A DNA stretch of 44,102 bases, taken from contig JH153507.1 in assembly GCA_000226015.1 (NCBI GenBank), positions 47,924-92,025 on the forward strand, read 5' to 3'. A program made the translations under genes and the position numbers. The first letter of the stretch is position 1; each line of letters opens with the position of its first letter. A model generated the notes under the pieces. That model searched no databases. It had not been told where the DNA came from and saw nothing but the letters and a program-made list of their open reading frames with translations. Shown here in pieces: positions 23,954-34,054 of this stretch. Source of the DNA: Mnemiopsis leidyi. Its lineage: Eukaryota > Ctenophora > Tentaculata > Lobata > Bolinopsidae.

Positions 23954-24840
23954 GATGGCAACATTTGCCGATGGACACTATTTTCAACAACAGCATAATC
24001 AACATCATAGGAGATATTGATTGAAATTTCAGCAATTAGATTTTGCGTTTTATTGCTTAAAATTGTACTGCAATAGTTGTTGATACAATTTTTACAGAGA
24101 ACTTACTTATCACTGATTTATTGCTGAAGCTATTTCTATTTTGACATTGTTTTTCGCAAATATCTTGATCCCAAAAATGGCCAGTAATTAACTCTTCCAT
24201 CGTTGACTGTTCATTGTGCTACCACAGAACTTCATTTGAACTGTTTTATCTGCCGAATCTTGAGAGCTCATTAATTCGTTTAAGATTTGAAATTCTAATA
24301 TTTTATATCTTCGTTTAAACTTCAAATGAATTCAAGGTCATTTCTCTAAGTTTCTTATGAGAACTTCTTCAGCAAATTTTTAAAGCATCCCCTTTATTTG
24401 GTTCTCGATCATAATCATAGAAAGTTATCATCACTGTATAAGTGTATGAACTACAATTTTAAACTGTTGTTTTATTCGTGGACTAAATCTACTCTAGCAA
24501 AATTCTTGATGTGTGTAAGATAGATAACGTAGTATGCAATTGTAAGTATGTTACTTGATAACACTACTACCTACCATTAATTCATGACAACATTATTCCT
24601 ATCAGGCAATGATACACACCTAAGAGGACAAAAGTTTGTGTATGCCTGTTCAAAGAAAAGAGAGCAAAACACAAAATTCAGAGAAACACAAAAAATAACG
24701 AAAAACAGCTGGTGATTTTTATCCTTAGCCCATGTCAGTTTAAGAAAATTTTCTAGCCCTCTAAAGATTTAGGGTTTAATTGAAAGTCAGTGAAACAGTG
24801 CAGTGGACTTGTGTTGTTTTTAAAAACGCAAAACATCAAA
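23954..24840. other. Intergenic stretch, possible last exon of the preceding gene
   Basis: After a TTATTCCTCAG acceptor-like site at 23,954, a short block encodes Gln/His-rich residues (FQQQHNQHHRRY then stop) in one frame. That could be an alternative terminal exon of the 13-exon gene, but its phase does not match the 22,700 donor. The rest is AT-rich and featureless up to SDHAF1. Confidence 0.4.
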
Positions 24841-25092
24841 ATGGTGCGCAGCTCTCTGCAGAAGAAGATTCTTGCTCAATACAGATCATTCATGAAAATA
24901 TCCTGGGGCAATCCATCATTAAAAGAACATATTAGAACGGAATTCAAGAAATATGGTGATTCTATTCCAAAATCAGATTTTTTGCACATAGAACACATTC
25001 TGCGCAGGGGCGAGAAACAGCTCAAAATGTTAAAACAGGAAGGAGTTGATGGTATTCGTTATGTCGGAAGTAAAAAAGATAATAATCATTAA
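24841..25092 (+). CDS. SDHAF1: Succinate dehydrogenase assembly factor 1 (LYR family)
   Basis: Single-exon 83-residue protein. Known members are mitochondrial matrix LYR-family factors that help deliver iron-sulfur clusters to the SDHB subunit of respiratory complex II. The order of conserved features fits: N-terminal SLQKKILAQYR (residues 4-14), then IRTEF, then SDFLHIEHILRRGEKQLKML, matching the SDxLRIEYLYRRGRRQLQLL block of the human protein. Notably the first LYR is QYR and the second site is ILR, so neither is a strict LYR. I chose the internal ATG at 24,841 because an upstream in-frame ATG adds 17 residues with no family similarity. Intronless, as in human. The protein is shorter than human SDHAF1, lacking its poorly conserved C-terminal tail. 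Confidence 0.88.
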   Translation: MVRSSLQKKILAQYRSFMKISWGNPSLKEHIRTEFKKYGDSIPKSDFLHIEHILRRGEKQLKMLKQEGVDGIRYVGSKKDNNH

Positions 25093-25478
25093 CCGACAAC
25101 CTTATGCTTGCAGGTCAAAATCTTGCGAGCAAGAATTATGTTAATGGGCATTTGATCTAAAGTAATTAGGTACCATTCTGTTCCTATCACTATCACAACA
25201 ATATAAAACTGTATTTTTATGGGTTTCTTTTAAAACAACCCTATCAGTGACCCTTAATTTGTGTGTGATATATGTATAATTGTTTATACCTGAGTCCATT
25301 TCTAGAGAATGTTATGTGTTTGTTCCCTTCTATCCTAGCGCAGTAGTACAAGTATCAATTCTTGCAGTGCATCATTTCAGTTTACAATATTCTATACATC
25401 GTTTCAATTATAAAAAACTGCAATCAAATGCTCAAAAGACCCAGCCTTAAAGAAATAAACCAGGTATTATGAGCGAAA

Positions 25479-25941
25479 ATGACAACGTTTCATGATGAGA
25501 TAGAGATTGAGGATATGGACTATGATGAGGACGAGGAAGTCTATTACTACCCCTGTCCGTGTGGCGACCTCTTCTCAATAAGGTTAGTTTAACAAAGGGG
25601 ATAATTACTATCTGTCCACCAATTTGCACATCAAAGATAAACGAAAATTAGAAATCTGCTCTAGAAGTCTAAAGTTTGAATGGTGATTTTAATTATTTGG
25701 TGTTGATGTTGTGTGAAAATAAGCCAACTTCCCTTGAAGTTTTCCAATATGATTGATCGAAATTAAGTTGCATTGATATTGACTAACATAAATCCAAACC
25801 AGCAAAGAAGAACTAGAAAATGGAGAAGAGATTGCCAAGTGCCCTAGTTGCTCTTTAATGATCAAAGTGATTTATGACAAGGACGACTTTCTCAAAATCA
25901 CTGCAAAAAGCGCTGCAAGGATTGTTAAACAGACTTCATGA
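25479..25941 (+). CDS. DPH3: Diphthamide biosynthesis protein 3 (CSL zinc finger)
   Basis: Two exons, 25,479-25,582 and 25,803-25,941, encode 80 residues, the normal DPH3 length. The family carries electrons through a Fe or Zn site to the radical-SAM DPH1-DPH2 enzyme that modifies elongation factor 2, and also supports Elongator-dependent tRNA wobble-uridine modification. Seen here: the N-terminal [14 protein letters not shown] acidic motif, [11 protein letters not shown] with the first two Cys, and [13 protein letters not shown] with the CxxCSL signature. All four metal-binding Cys are present. The single intron interrupts the codon after DLFSI. It follows SDHAF1 on the same strand with under 400 bases between coding regions. 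Confidence 0.95.
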
Positions 25942-26357
25942 ATTTAATTATGACTGATAGTTTTTTAAGTTACTGAACATTATTTATTCTTTTATACTGA
26001 TTGTTTTGAATTGTGGGCTCTCCACTCTACAGGGGCCGACAAATTTTTAAAATCTTTAGAAAGATTTTATTTGTTATTATTATGATTCAGCTCATTTTAT
26101 CTGGCCATAAAAAAGAACTTTTTACAGGGTATTATCAATTATCTTGTAGGGCATGTATCTTTCATCTTCTTACTTTCTTAGCCTGTATCTATACAGTGGT
26201 CTACCTAGTACCTACTTAGGTCCTAAGCTACTAGCATCTCACAATGTAGCCGGTTTTTCTACTTATATCTTGTTTATCTTTGAGCTAAAATTTCTGAATC
26301 AGATAACCAAAGAAAGTTAAGTTTTATTTGCTTACATTACCTATCACACCTTCCAGG
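25942..26357. other. DPH3-TRMT10A intergenic region
   Basis: No gene seen. It ends in ACCTATCACACCTTCCAG, an acceptor-like site at 26,355-26,356, one base before the TRMT10A start codon. Confidence 0.6.
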
Positions 26358-27296
26358 ATGACTGACCTTGAAGAGCCATCCAATAAAAATGACACAAGCC
26401 ATGGTTTATCAGACAGCGTTGCCGGAGACAAAAGTGAACTTTTAACCAAACCTGCTATTTGCTCACAAAGTGAGCTTGATATGATGTACAAAGATGTGCA
26501 AAAGGAATTCGACATTTTTATTAGTCAATATGAATTTCCAGATGACATTTCTAAGAATGGTAAAAAGAAGTTGATAAAAAAACTTCAGTTTGACTTTTTC
26601 AAACCTATAAAACGAAAAATTGAACGAGAAAAATTAAAAAGAAAGAAAGCCAGTAATCCTGACAGCTGCCCAAAGCGAAGGAAAGGGAACAAATTATGTG
26701 ATAGTAGAAATAAAGTACGCATTGCAGTTGACTGCAGCTTTGATGAATTGATGTCAGAAAAAGACATTATTAAACTTAGTAAACAAATACAGAGGTGCTA
26801 TTCAATAAACAGACATATGGATGATCCATTGCAACTTCATTTGACGAACTTAAAAGGAAAAACTCTCAATAGACTTGATGACTTTCTTGATGGTTATAAA
26901 AATTGGGATATGCATCTTCAAACCGAAAGTTTGATCGAACTTTTCCCACCAGATGAGGTGGTATATCTCTGTGCAGAATCGGAAAACTTGTTATCATCAT
27001 TTGATGAAAGTAAAATTTATGCGATTGGTGGTTTTGTCGATCACAACTCCCATAAGGGACTAGCTTATGAACGTGCAAAAACTGCTGGGTTCCAGCATGC
27101 CCGACTTCCAATAGACAAGTATTTTACACTAGCAACACGAAAAGTGCTAACTGTCTGTCATGTTTTTGAAATAATTTCTAATTTTTGTATTACCAACAGC
27201 TGGACGAGTGCCATAGAAAAGACCATACCTGATAGGAAAGGTCTTGAGCCTAAAAATACAATTGAAGACGATGATGAAATATTAGAGCCAAATTGA
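26358..27296 (+). CDS. TRMT10A: tRNA (guanine-9-N1)-methyltransferase, TRMT10 family
   Basis: Single coding exon, 312 residues. Known family members use S-adenosylmethionine to methylate N1 of guanosine 9 in tRNAs in the nucleus or cytosol, through a SPOUT fold. The N-terminus is acidic; residues 68-112 are very Lys/Arg-rich, as in the TRMT10A tRNA-binding arm. The SPOUT domain shows VDCSFDELM (124-132), LSKQIQRCYSINR (140-152), IYAIGGFVDHNSHKG (220-234, containing the conserved Asp228), HARLPI and the RKVLTVCHVFEI knot helix (261-272). The protein ends in an acidic tail (EDDDEILE). The TRMT10A/B branch is favoured over mitochondrial TRMT10C because there is no long targeting region. The true start is ATG 26,358; the open frame extends upstream only through a splice acceptor. 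Confidence 0.93.
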   Translation: MTDLEEPSNKNDTSHGLSDSVAGDKSELLTKPAICSQSELDMMYKDVQKEFDIFISQYEFPDDISKNGKKKLIKKLQFDFFKPIKRKIEREKLKRKKASNPDSCPKRRKGNKLCDSRNKVRIAVDCSFDELMSEKDIIKLSKQIQRCYSINRHMDDPLQLHLTNLKGKTLNRLDDFLDGYKNWDMHLQTESLIELFPPDEVVYLCAESENLLSSFDESKIYAIGGFVDHNSHKGLAYERAKTAGFQHARLPIDKYFTLATRKVLTVCHVFEIISNFCITNSWTSAIEKTIPDRKGLEPKNTIEDDDEILEPN

Positions 27297-27671
27297 AAAC
27301 AACTGCAAAGAATGTTGACTGGGTTTTTTAAATTCCAGAAACGATTGATCATATTGCCTTAAAAATTCCGTGTTACTTTGTTAGGTATGCAGTAATGTTT
27401 GAATTATAAGCAACTTGTTGATTAATTTTGTGTATCATTTGATAGAATATTAATAGTTACCTACTACCAAATATTAGTACTTCAGTTTCAGTGAGAAACA
27501 TCTGAACATCCTAATTTGATTTATAGTTTTATGTGTAAACAATTGCATTTTCGACTTTCTGAATCTTTTTTACAGGCTAGCGGGGACAGAAACTTCAGAG
27601 AATAATATATGAGGAGAATCTGATCTTTGAACTTACCTGCTACAACTTATCTAAATCAAAATGTCATAATT

Positions 27672-28569
27672 ATGAAAAAACTTCATAAAGTGCTGATTGG
27701 ACTAGCAAGCTTCATATTATGCCAGGTGTTTGTTTTCCTTGCATTGAACACTGACCATTCCATCAAGAATTCTGTTCCACACCAACACGACAATTCAAAG
27801 CCTACTGACAATAAGGTCGTTCCTAAAAACTTGAAGAAACCTGATGAAAAAGAGGATGCTAGAGAAGTTGATAGTGGATCTCGACTCAAGCTAACCGAAG
27901 TTCAAATGTACCACCTGAAGCACCATACTGGACAAACCAACCCTTATAATGTAGTTGATAACAGTAGCATAAAGTGTGATCAAGACCGTGTGCTTCCTCT
28001 TAAGTTTCTAAACGATGACTATTGTGACTGCTCTGATCACTCTGACGAACCTGCCACAAGTGCTTGCTACAAGGTTAGTTGCTTCCGTACAACGAAATGT
28101 ACGTAGTCTTGTGGTTGCTGTAGTGTTTTTAAATTTTTTTTCTATATCAAAAATTCATGTCTGTGGTCAGAATGCCAATTTTCTCCTATAAAGTCTAAAG
28201 GTTTTAACGTGATAGTTGCTGACATGCAGAGATTTTGAGGTGCAAATTTTGCAATGCAAACTTAGGTCACTCCCTTAGATGGGATAGCCTAAGGTACTTA
28301 TCTCTTTTTCGTAAACCCCCAACGTGGTTTTGGGGGGGGGGGGGGTGGGTGGGTTAATCCAAAGCCAAACTTTAAGAAGTTATAAATAAAGAGAATCCTG
28401 TATTTAGATATCCTAACCTCAGGGACAATTCGTGTGTTCTACACATACCATTTCCAAGACCAGCAGGACACAGATCCCAAGTTCTCAGGTTAATGATGGC
28501 TACTGTGATTGTTGTGATGGTTCTGATGAGTGGCTTAACCCAACCATTTGTAATGTTAACAAATGTTAG
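27672..28569 (+). CDS. Short signal-anchored protein resembling the N-terminus of glucosidase II beta (PRKCSH-like)
   Basis: Two exons, 27,672-28,073 and 28,423-28,569, encode 182 residues. Residues 7-25 form one hydrophobic segment after KKLHK, giving a type II signal anchor. A polar stem with Lys/Asp/Glu follows (about 30-90). Two cysteine-rich LDL-receptor-A-like repeats then follow: NDDYCDCSDHSDEP (114-127) and VNDGYCDCCDGSDEW (157-171), the paired pattern of the glucosidase II beta N-terminal domain, which in the known protein binds the catalytic alpha subunit in the ER lumen. Absent are the central coiled coil, the mannose-6-phosphate-receptor-homology domain and the ER-retention tail, so this is not full glucosidase II beta. 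An ER or Golgi membrane role is inference. A two-codon upstream ORF (ATG TCA TAA) lies 11 bases before the start. Confidence 0.82.
28250..28310 (+). mobile_element. Fragment of SINE family 2
   Basis: GCAATGCAAACTTAGGTCAC and the following TCCCTTAGATGGGATAG match the region 16,302-16,345. A poly-G run (about 28,331-28,346) follows shortly after. It lies in the intron of the glucosidase-II-beta-like gene. Confidence 0.7.
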
Positions 28570-28799
28570 ATTCGTTGCACTTTAAAACAAACAGCTGTTT
28601 TGGTGCAACAAGATAAATATTTAACCAATTATTAGATTATCGATTTGATACTATGCTGTTAGATATTATCAAAATGTTCCGAATAACTTCCTGAGTACTC
28701 TTTCCGTTTGTATTAATAAATTAATATTCTTATTTAAAATTTGATATTATGACCGAGTTTGCAACTTTAATTTTTGGTTTTCATTTAACTTTCAGAAGT

Positions 28800-29349
28800 T
28801 TGCACTCTCCAAGAAGTCAGACATATCTGTGGACCCCCTGTCTGTGGACCCCCTTCTCATGGACAGAGTCCCCAGTTGTAGAGTAATTTGAATACGAAAT
28901 AAGACAAAATTTATAAGACAAAATTTAAATTTTTCAGTCAATCAATACAAAAAGGCGGCACATTTTATCATGCTACATGTAGAGTTATTTTGAGGTCGTA
29001 TGAAAGAATACCGATGCAATTGCAAGATCACAGTAAAGCTCAAGTATTTACTTTGGGTTTGAATAAAGCAGCACCGTCAGTGGGGTGTTAATTTATATTA
29101 TTATTACATATTGTGTACAGACAGAGGTACACGCACAAGGGAATTTTTGTTCCAGAGAATACCCTTCTTCATACTTGTGATACTTACTTGTCGTTATCAT
29201 TGTTTTGTTCATTTTATATAAGTACTTACGTACAGAAGACATTAACCATTGAATTACCATCATTAACCATAAAATACACCAATTTATAACTAAGCAAACC
29301 CCACCACAGACAGGGGGTCCATGGACATCTTGGGCTTCTTGGATGGTGC
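28800..29349. mobile_element. Non-autonomous DNA transposon, hAT-like by its 8-bp target duplication
   Basis: Ends are inverted repeats of about 50 bases: left TTGCACTCTCCAAGAAG and, in reverse complement, right GCACCATCCAAGAAG, both continuing to GGACCCCCTGTCTGTGG. The octamer TCAGAAGT flanks both sides (28,792-28,799 and 29,350-29,357), which suits the 8-bp target duplication typical of hAT elements. The interior is about 550 bases with no transposase frame. An internal 25-base segment (28,994-29,018) also occurs reversed at 5,562-5,586. Confidence 0.78.
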
Positions 29350-29357
29350 TCAGAAGT

Positions 29358-29846
29358 ATTAGCTTTTTTAGCTTTTTAGAACCTTACTATATGGTACTAT
29401 TTAAATTGATTATATCATTGTGCCCTTGCCTAAATCATTTTATGATACTCTATCAGGTTCGTATCAATATGAACTGTGTTATAGTGTGTATGGTCAAGAC
29501 TCAAGAAATAGGCTAGGGATGATCTAATTTTCTTAATTGTGCCATCTAGTCAGGTTTACTTGGGTTGATAATAATGTTATGTCAGACATATTGTGTTGTG
29601 ATAATGTTTCTATTTTATTGTGTCTTGTATCGCTCAATAGCACATCTGACAGACCAGTTTCAGTTCAAATTCTTAAATTGAGTTGCTTGTTGCAGAAATT
29701 TTTGAAAAATTTTACCTATAAAATGATAGTGCATTATTTGAAATGATTGAAATGATGCAATTTATAATTTTTTTATATAATTCTTCATTCACACTGTTTA
29801 CTGTTCTTAGGCTATGTAAGGAGGCATGAACTAGAGGCTGCTGTAG
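29358..29846. other. Intergenic region before the 613-residue gene
   Basis: No supported gene. It ends with TTTACTGTTCTTAG, an acceptor-like site at 29,809-29,810, 36 bases before the next ATG. Confidence 0.55.
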
Positions 29847-31688
29847 ATGGACTGGAGTGCCTGTGTGAGCGAAATATTTGATTACATACCAGAAAGGTAT
29901 CTCACTAATAAAGCACGCTGGAACCTTGTGAAATGCTTCATATCTAATCCTGATTTTTCTGTCATAAAACTGCATGTTCATCCAACTACTGGTATTGCAG
30001 ACATAGTATGCCCAAATGAGGAAGCTTTGGAGCTTGTCAAATCAAAAATTCGATGGTTTGTCACCAACAACATTTTTTACAACTTTTTATTATGGAGCAA
30101 CAAACTTAAACGCATTAATGACACACAGCTAACTGATGAAATTAAAAGTATTGCTGTGTTCCCTGTAAATGTATTAAGGGTTAAGGAGACGTATGATTTT
30201 CTGGAAACACTTTTTGATGTTGATGCAGTTGATGCTGTTTATATAAGATGCTATGAAGACGACATACTAGTGACTATTTTTGTTAAATCAGTTTCAGATG
30301 CAAGTGTGAATGAATGTTCATTAAAAATTCAAGACTACCTTAATCATTCACCTCTAAATTCGCCTGCCACTGAATCATTGCAGAGCTCAACTTACTCTTT
30401 CTTAGAACCCAATTATATTCTTCCTGTGCCATGTGGCTCTAAAATAGTACTTGAGGACAGTGGCCTCTTGGGTGGTCTGTGTGATGAATTTGATGACATC
30501 CATGCTCTTTATTTTGATGAAAAAGATAGTACTTTGACAATATCTGCTCCTTCGGATGTCACCACATTGGTGATATTTCGAGTTTTAGGACGTCTTAGCA
30601 TGAATAAGAAAACTCCCGGAGCTAGAAGCTACAGAGTTTTTACTAATCGCCTCTACAGGGAAATCAATGTTTGCTCAGTAACAGGAGAAGCTACAATTTT
30701 CTTATCCGATACTCATCCTGCTAGTATGAGGGTTGACTTTACTGACTATCCTTATGATGGAATCAAGACTTTTTGGAGCAATATGCCTGATTCTAGTAAC
30801 ACAGCCAGAATATCAGAAAGGAAGTTTGATTTTTATGCTAGTCGGAATAATGTGTGTGAAAATTTGAGGGGAAGGATTGACAGGGGATTTCTCTTGTTTC
30901 TTGATTGGGACATTCTTCCAACCTTAACTAATGTTGAAGTTTCTTTCCGTTTGGGGGGAGTTTCAATCTGTACCAACAAGTATAGTCCTAAAGAATATAA
31001 TTTAGACGATAACATTGCTATATTTTCTCCTGATCTTAAAATACCTCATGATGCTTTGATAAAGATTTTGACAGACAGAGGATTCACGGAGAAATTTTCA
31101 TCATTTGTATCCTTAAGCTTCTTTGACCTTAGCAGTAACGCTAGGTATTCTGCAACTTTTCCTACTTCGTCCTTAGGCACTGCAAATGAAGAGATTTCCA
31201 TAACAAAGCGCAGAGCCAAGCATGTTAATAATATCCTGATGACAAATAGTTGCAGTATCATTTACCAGAACATAATATCTTCCAGACTTGCCTTCCCAAA
31301 GGAAAAACTTGTGATGTTGAAAGACTTTGCCAAAGAGTCTTATCAAGACTACTTAAGCGGCAGTGACGGAATGTATTACAACAATTTGTTTTGTTTATTC
31401 AATGCTAGCAGTGTTCAGAGGTATACTTTTACCAAGGACATGTTCAAGGCTGAGATTGATGTTATCTCGAAGAAGACATACCAACGAAATGGTGGCAGTG
31501 ACACTGTAACACGTTTTACAGTCACATGTCCTGATCTGAATTCAAATATCCAGCAGTTGCAGAACTGCTCTGTAAGCCAAACTGAAACTTTAAAACAAAA
31601 TGTTCGGTCTTGTCATGAAAAACTCGTTGACTTTGCAGAGGAGATATGTCGAATTGTAGACGTAGAAACGGCTTTCTTAACTACTTGA
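29847..31688 (+). CDS. Intronless 613-residue protein, unknown family
   Basis: One uninterrupted frame of 614 codons, the longest exon in the window, with normal amino-acid use. I do not recognise it. There is no signal peptide, membrane segment, coiled coil or low-complexity block; the residue pattern (alternating hydrophobics with many Asp, Ser and Asn) suggests a globular alpha/beta protein. The N-terminus is MDWSACVSEIFDYIPERYL. Cysteines are scattered with no CxxC cluster. It lies between the transposon at 28.8 kb and borealin on the same strand, has an acceptor-like TTCTTAG 36 bases upstream, and is followed by about 1.1 kb of AT-rich DNA. An intronless frame among intron-bearing neighbours could mean a retrogene or a fast-evolving lineage-specific gene. 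Confidence is in it being a real gene, not in a role. Confidence 0.8.
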   Translation: MDWSACVSEIFDYIPERYLTNKARWNLVKCFISNPDFSVIKLHVHPTTGIADIVCPNEEALELVKSKIRWFVTNNIFYNFLLWSNKLKRINDTQLTDEIKSIAVFPVNVLRVKETYDFLETLFDVDAVDAVYIRCYEDDILVTIFVKSVSDASVNECSLKIQDYLNHSPLNSPATESLQSSTYSFLEPNYILPVPCGSKIVLEDSGLLGGLCDEFDDIHALYFDEKDSTLTISAPSDVTTLVIFRVLGRLSMNKKTPGARSYRVFTNRLYREINVCSVTGEATIFLSDTHPASMRVDFTDYPYDGIKTFWSNMPDSSNTARISERKFDFYASRNNVCENLRGRIDRGFLLFLDWDILPTLTNVEVSFRLGGVSICTNKYSPKEYNLDDNIAIFSPDLKIPHDALIKILTDRGFTEKFSSFVSLSFFDLSSNARYSATFPTSSLGTANEEISITKRRAKHVNNILMTNSCSIIYQNIISSRLAFPKEKLVMLKDFAKESYQDYLSGSDGMYYNNLFCLFNASSVQRYTFTKDMFKAEIDVISKKTYQRNGGSDTVTRFTVTCPDLNSNIQQLQNCSVSQTETLKQNVRSCHEKLVDFAEEICRIVDVETAFLTT

Positions 31689-32342
31689 AATTTAAAGGTC
31701 AAAAAATTCGTTGGTTTTGATTTCTCTACTTATTGCATGATCTTTATTTTTGATATATATTTTTAATCTTTGCAATAATCTTTTAATCTTTTAATCTTTT
31801 TAGTAATTTAGTTGATTGAATATTGCTGAATTATCTTTTTAAATTTTGTATAGATTTTTTGATCAGTAGTCAGATTGATATGTATTTTCGATTTTTATAA
31901 AATTGTAATTTATTATTTTTACTTTTATAGTGATTTGATGTTTGATACCTTTAACTGATTATCTTTATTGATTTAACAGATGAGGTACATAGTAACATTG
32001 GATTATACAGTACGGTATTGAAATTCAATCAGTGTGTGCTGTTTTGACATAATATGTTTTCATTTTCTATAATGTTATGAAATGACTGTGCACTTTTATT
32101 TAAAAGTCTTTATTTAAGTTTATATTTCAACAAAGTGATCATAGTATTTTGATAAACAGTACTGGATTACAATTTAAGGTTTGATTTTTTATCAGTTTAA
32201 TTAAATATTATACGAATTGTGAATGAATAGAATCAGTTCATTTAAAGGGTTGTATTATACTTAATTTTTATGCATTTCGGAAGTTTTAAAGCATTTTATT
32301 GATTTTATTTCCTGTCATGGAACTCGAAAGAGTGCATTCTTC
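31689..32342. other. AT-rich 3' flank, no gene seen
   Basis: T-rich sequence with TTTTAATC repeats near 31,765-31,800. Probably the 3' UTR and downstream region of the preceding gene. Confidence 0.6.
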
Positions 32343-32491
32343 AAAATTTTTGTTATGAATAGGACTATAATGTAAGGTAAGCATCTTTTTTGTTACAAAT
32401 TAGACACTGTTCTACAGAACAGTGTCTAATTTGTTACAAAAAAGTTGCTTACGTAATACGTACATTATAGTCCTATTCATAACAAAAATTT
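32343..32491. repeat. Near-perfect ~150-bp palindrome (MITE-like)
   Basis: Two arms of about 70 bases are complementary around a two-base centre at 32,414-32,415. The inner arms include TTGTTACAAATTAGACACTG and its complement; outer arms share TTTTTGTTATGAATAGGAC. The left arm has lost a few bases. A single degenerate arm is present at 23,519-23,566, so this is a dispersed family. There is no coding capacity. Confidence 0.88.
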
Positions 32492-32805
32492 GCTGTCATT
32501 CTAATGAGTTATTGATTGATTTACTCATCTTAATGAAATATGTACGATTATTTCTAATTTTCTTAATGATTATTTCTTCGGTGAAATTACAATTTTCCCT
32601 CTATCTCCATTTTTAATTGCTTTCTTCTGTGAAATATATTTAGTAAACAGAACAGAGAGTGTTTTTGTGAATAAATGTTTGAAATTCTCCTTCACTCAAC
32701 CACGTGACCGTAGAACACAAATTTGATATTAGATGGATTATCAAGAAAATATATAGCTAGGACATCTGGATATTGCTGTTGTAGTGTAATTTCAAAATTG
32801 AAGTT

Positions 32806-34054
32806 ATGGCAAGAAGAAAAAAGCGAGCTGCTCCAACCAAAACTGCTCCAAAAGAGGTGACTCCAGAACAAAACAGAAGAAAGAGTAGAGGAGCTGAGCG
32901 GCTGCAGTTCAATCAACTTTCTGTAGACAGAGAAATGGAGCGAATGACGGATGAATTAAAAACTCTCGGTGAAAAGGTATTTATCTAGGTTATATAGAAC
33001 TGATATCTATGTGTTCAGGACTGATTGTATAGATAGACAAAAGCAGCTCCCCCCTTGTGATGGCAGTGTCAGTTTTGTTATGGCCGTGTTAATGTTAATG
33101 TTAAATTTCCACTGGCTGTGCTAGTAAAATTTGAAGAACATTTATCTCCTAACTAGACTAGTTATCTGACACTAACCCATCTTTCAGCTGATAAAAGCAA
33201 ACAAAGAAGCTCTTGAAGTTTTCATGGAGTCTGTCCCGCAAGATGTGGGCAACATGACACTAAAAGAGTTCTTTGAGGCTGGCTACATGCTGGACTACGG
33301 CGCTCCCCGTTCCGGCAAGTTTGTCGCGCTCGGTCCGCTGCATTACGAGATAACGTGAGTAGTAAAGCAATTAGCCTAATTCAAATAGACACATTGGGGT
33401 TCGAAATAAGATATCACAACGTTTAGTGCACTGCCATTTCAAAGTTATTGAAAATGTCTTATGTACTTTAAATCATTAGAGCATTGTAATAAGTAACATT
33501 ACTTACGATTAACATTACTTACGATTAACATTACTTACGATTAAATACCTAATTAAGGTTCTTTAACTCTGTTAGCCAGTAAGCTAACATCACAACTCAG
33601 AGACGAAGAGCGTGAGATAAGCCACCCCGCCAAGAAAGCAGCAGGAGGAGACGCCAGATCCGGTACACTTACTGCCACCGACCCTGTGTTCTCTACTCCT
33701 GCCCCCGGGGCGACACAACCTCCCTCCAACAACCTCTTTATCACCCCCAAGGTAGCTAATTCTACAATTTTGTTTTGACCTGTATTAAGTTGGAGAAGCA
33801 TTCTACTGAAGTTTCAGATTGAATAAGACTACATTCTTACATTATATTTGCTAGCTCAGTAAAACTGTTTTCCCTTGCAGGTAGTCCCGCAGCCGAAAAG
33901 AGGCTACATTGTTGTGTACACGGAGAACGGCTCTCCTTATCACCTTAATTTGACGACCATGAAAGCGCGGCCAACTCAACAGGGTGAGGAACCTACCACT
34001 GTTACCAGGGCAACGCGCACCACACGTGCAACACGCGCTGCGTCCAAGCGATAA
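32806..34054 (+). CDS. CDCA8: Borealin (chromosomal passenger complex subunit)
   Basis: Four exons, 32,806-32,976; 33,188-33,354; 33,580-33,751; 33,881-34,054, give 227 residues. Borealin binds INCENP and survivin to localise Aurora B to centromeres. Seen: a basic N-terminal RRKKRAAP; the VDREMERMTDELKTLGEK helix (40-57) and following helix to MTLKEFFEAGY, matching the human INCENP/survivin-binding segment (FDREVE...MNWLDYF); YEITKLTSQL (110-119), the conserved linker (human ITEINKLTAE); FITPK and GYIVVYTENGSP (178-189), matching human YNISGNGSP. Exon 3 must start at 33,580: using the earlier AG at 33,575 gives an immediate stop. The C-terminal dimerisation domain of vertebrate borealin is not present; the protein ends in a basic Arg/Thr/Ala tail. 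A strong GTGAGG donor inside the last exon (about 33,984) leaves room for an alternative C-terminus. Confidence 0.85.

Noticed and set aside
33576..33579. Borealin exon 3 starting at the first AG (33,574-33,575)
   Set aside because: That choice gives an in-frame stop immediately; the AG four bases on restores the conserved TKLTSQL linker.
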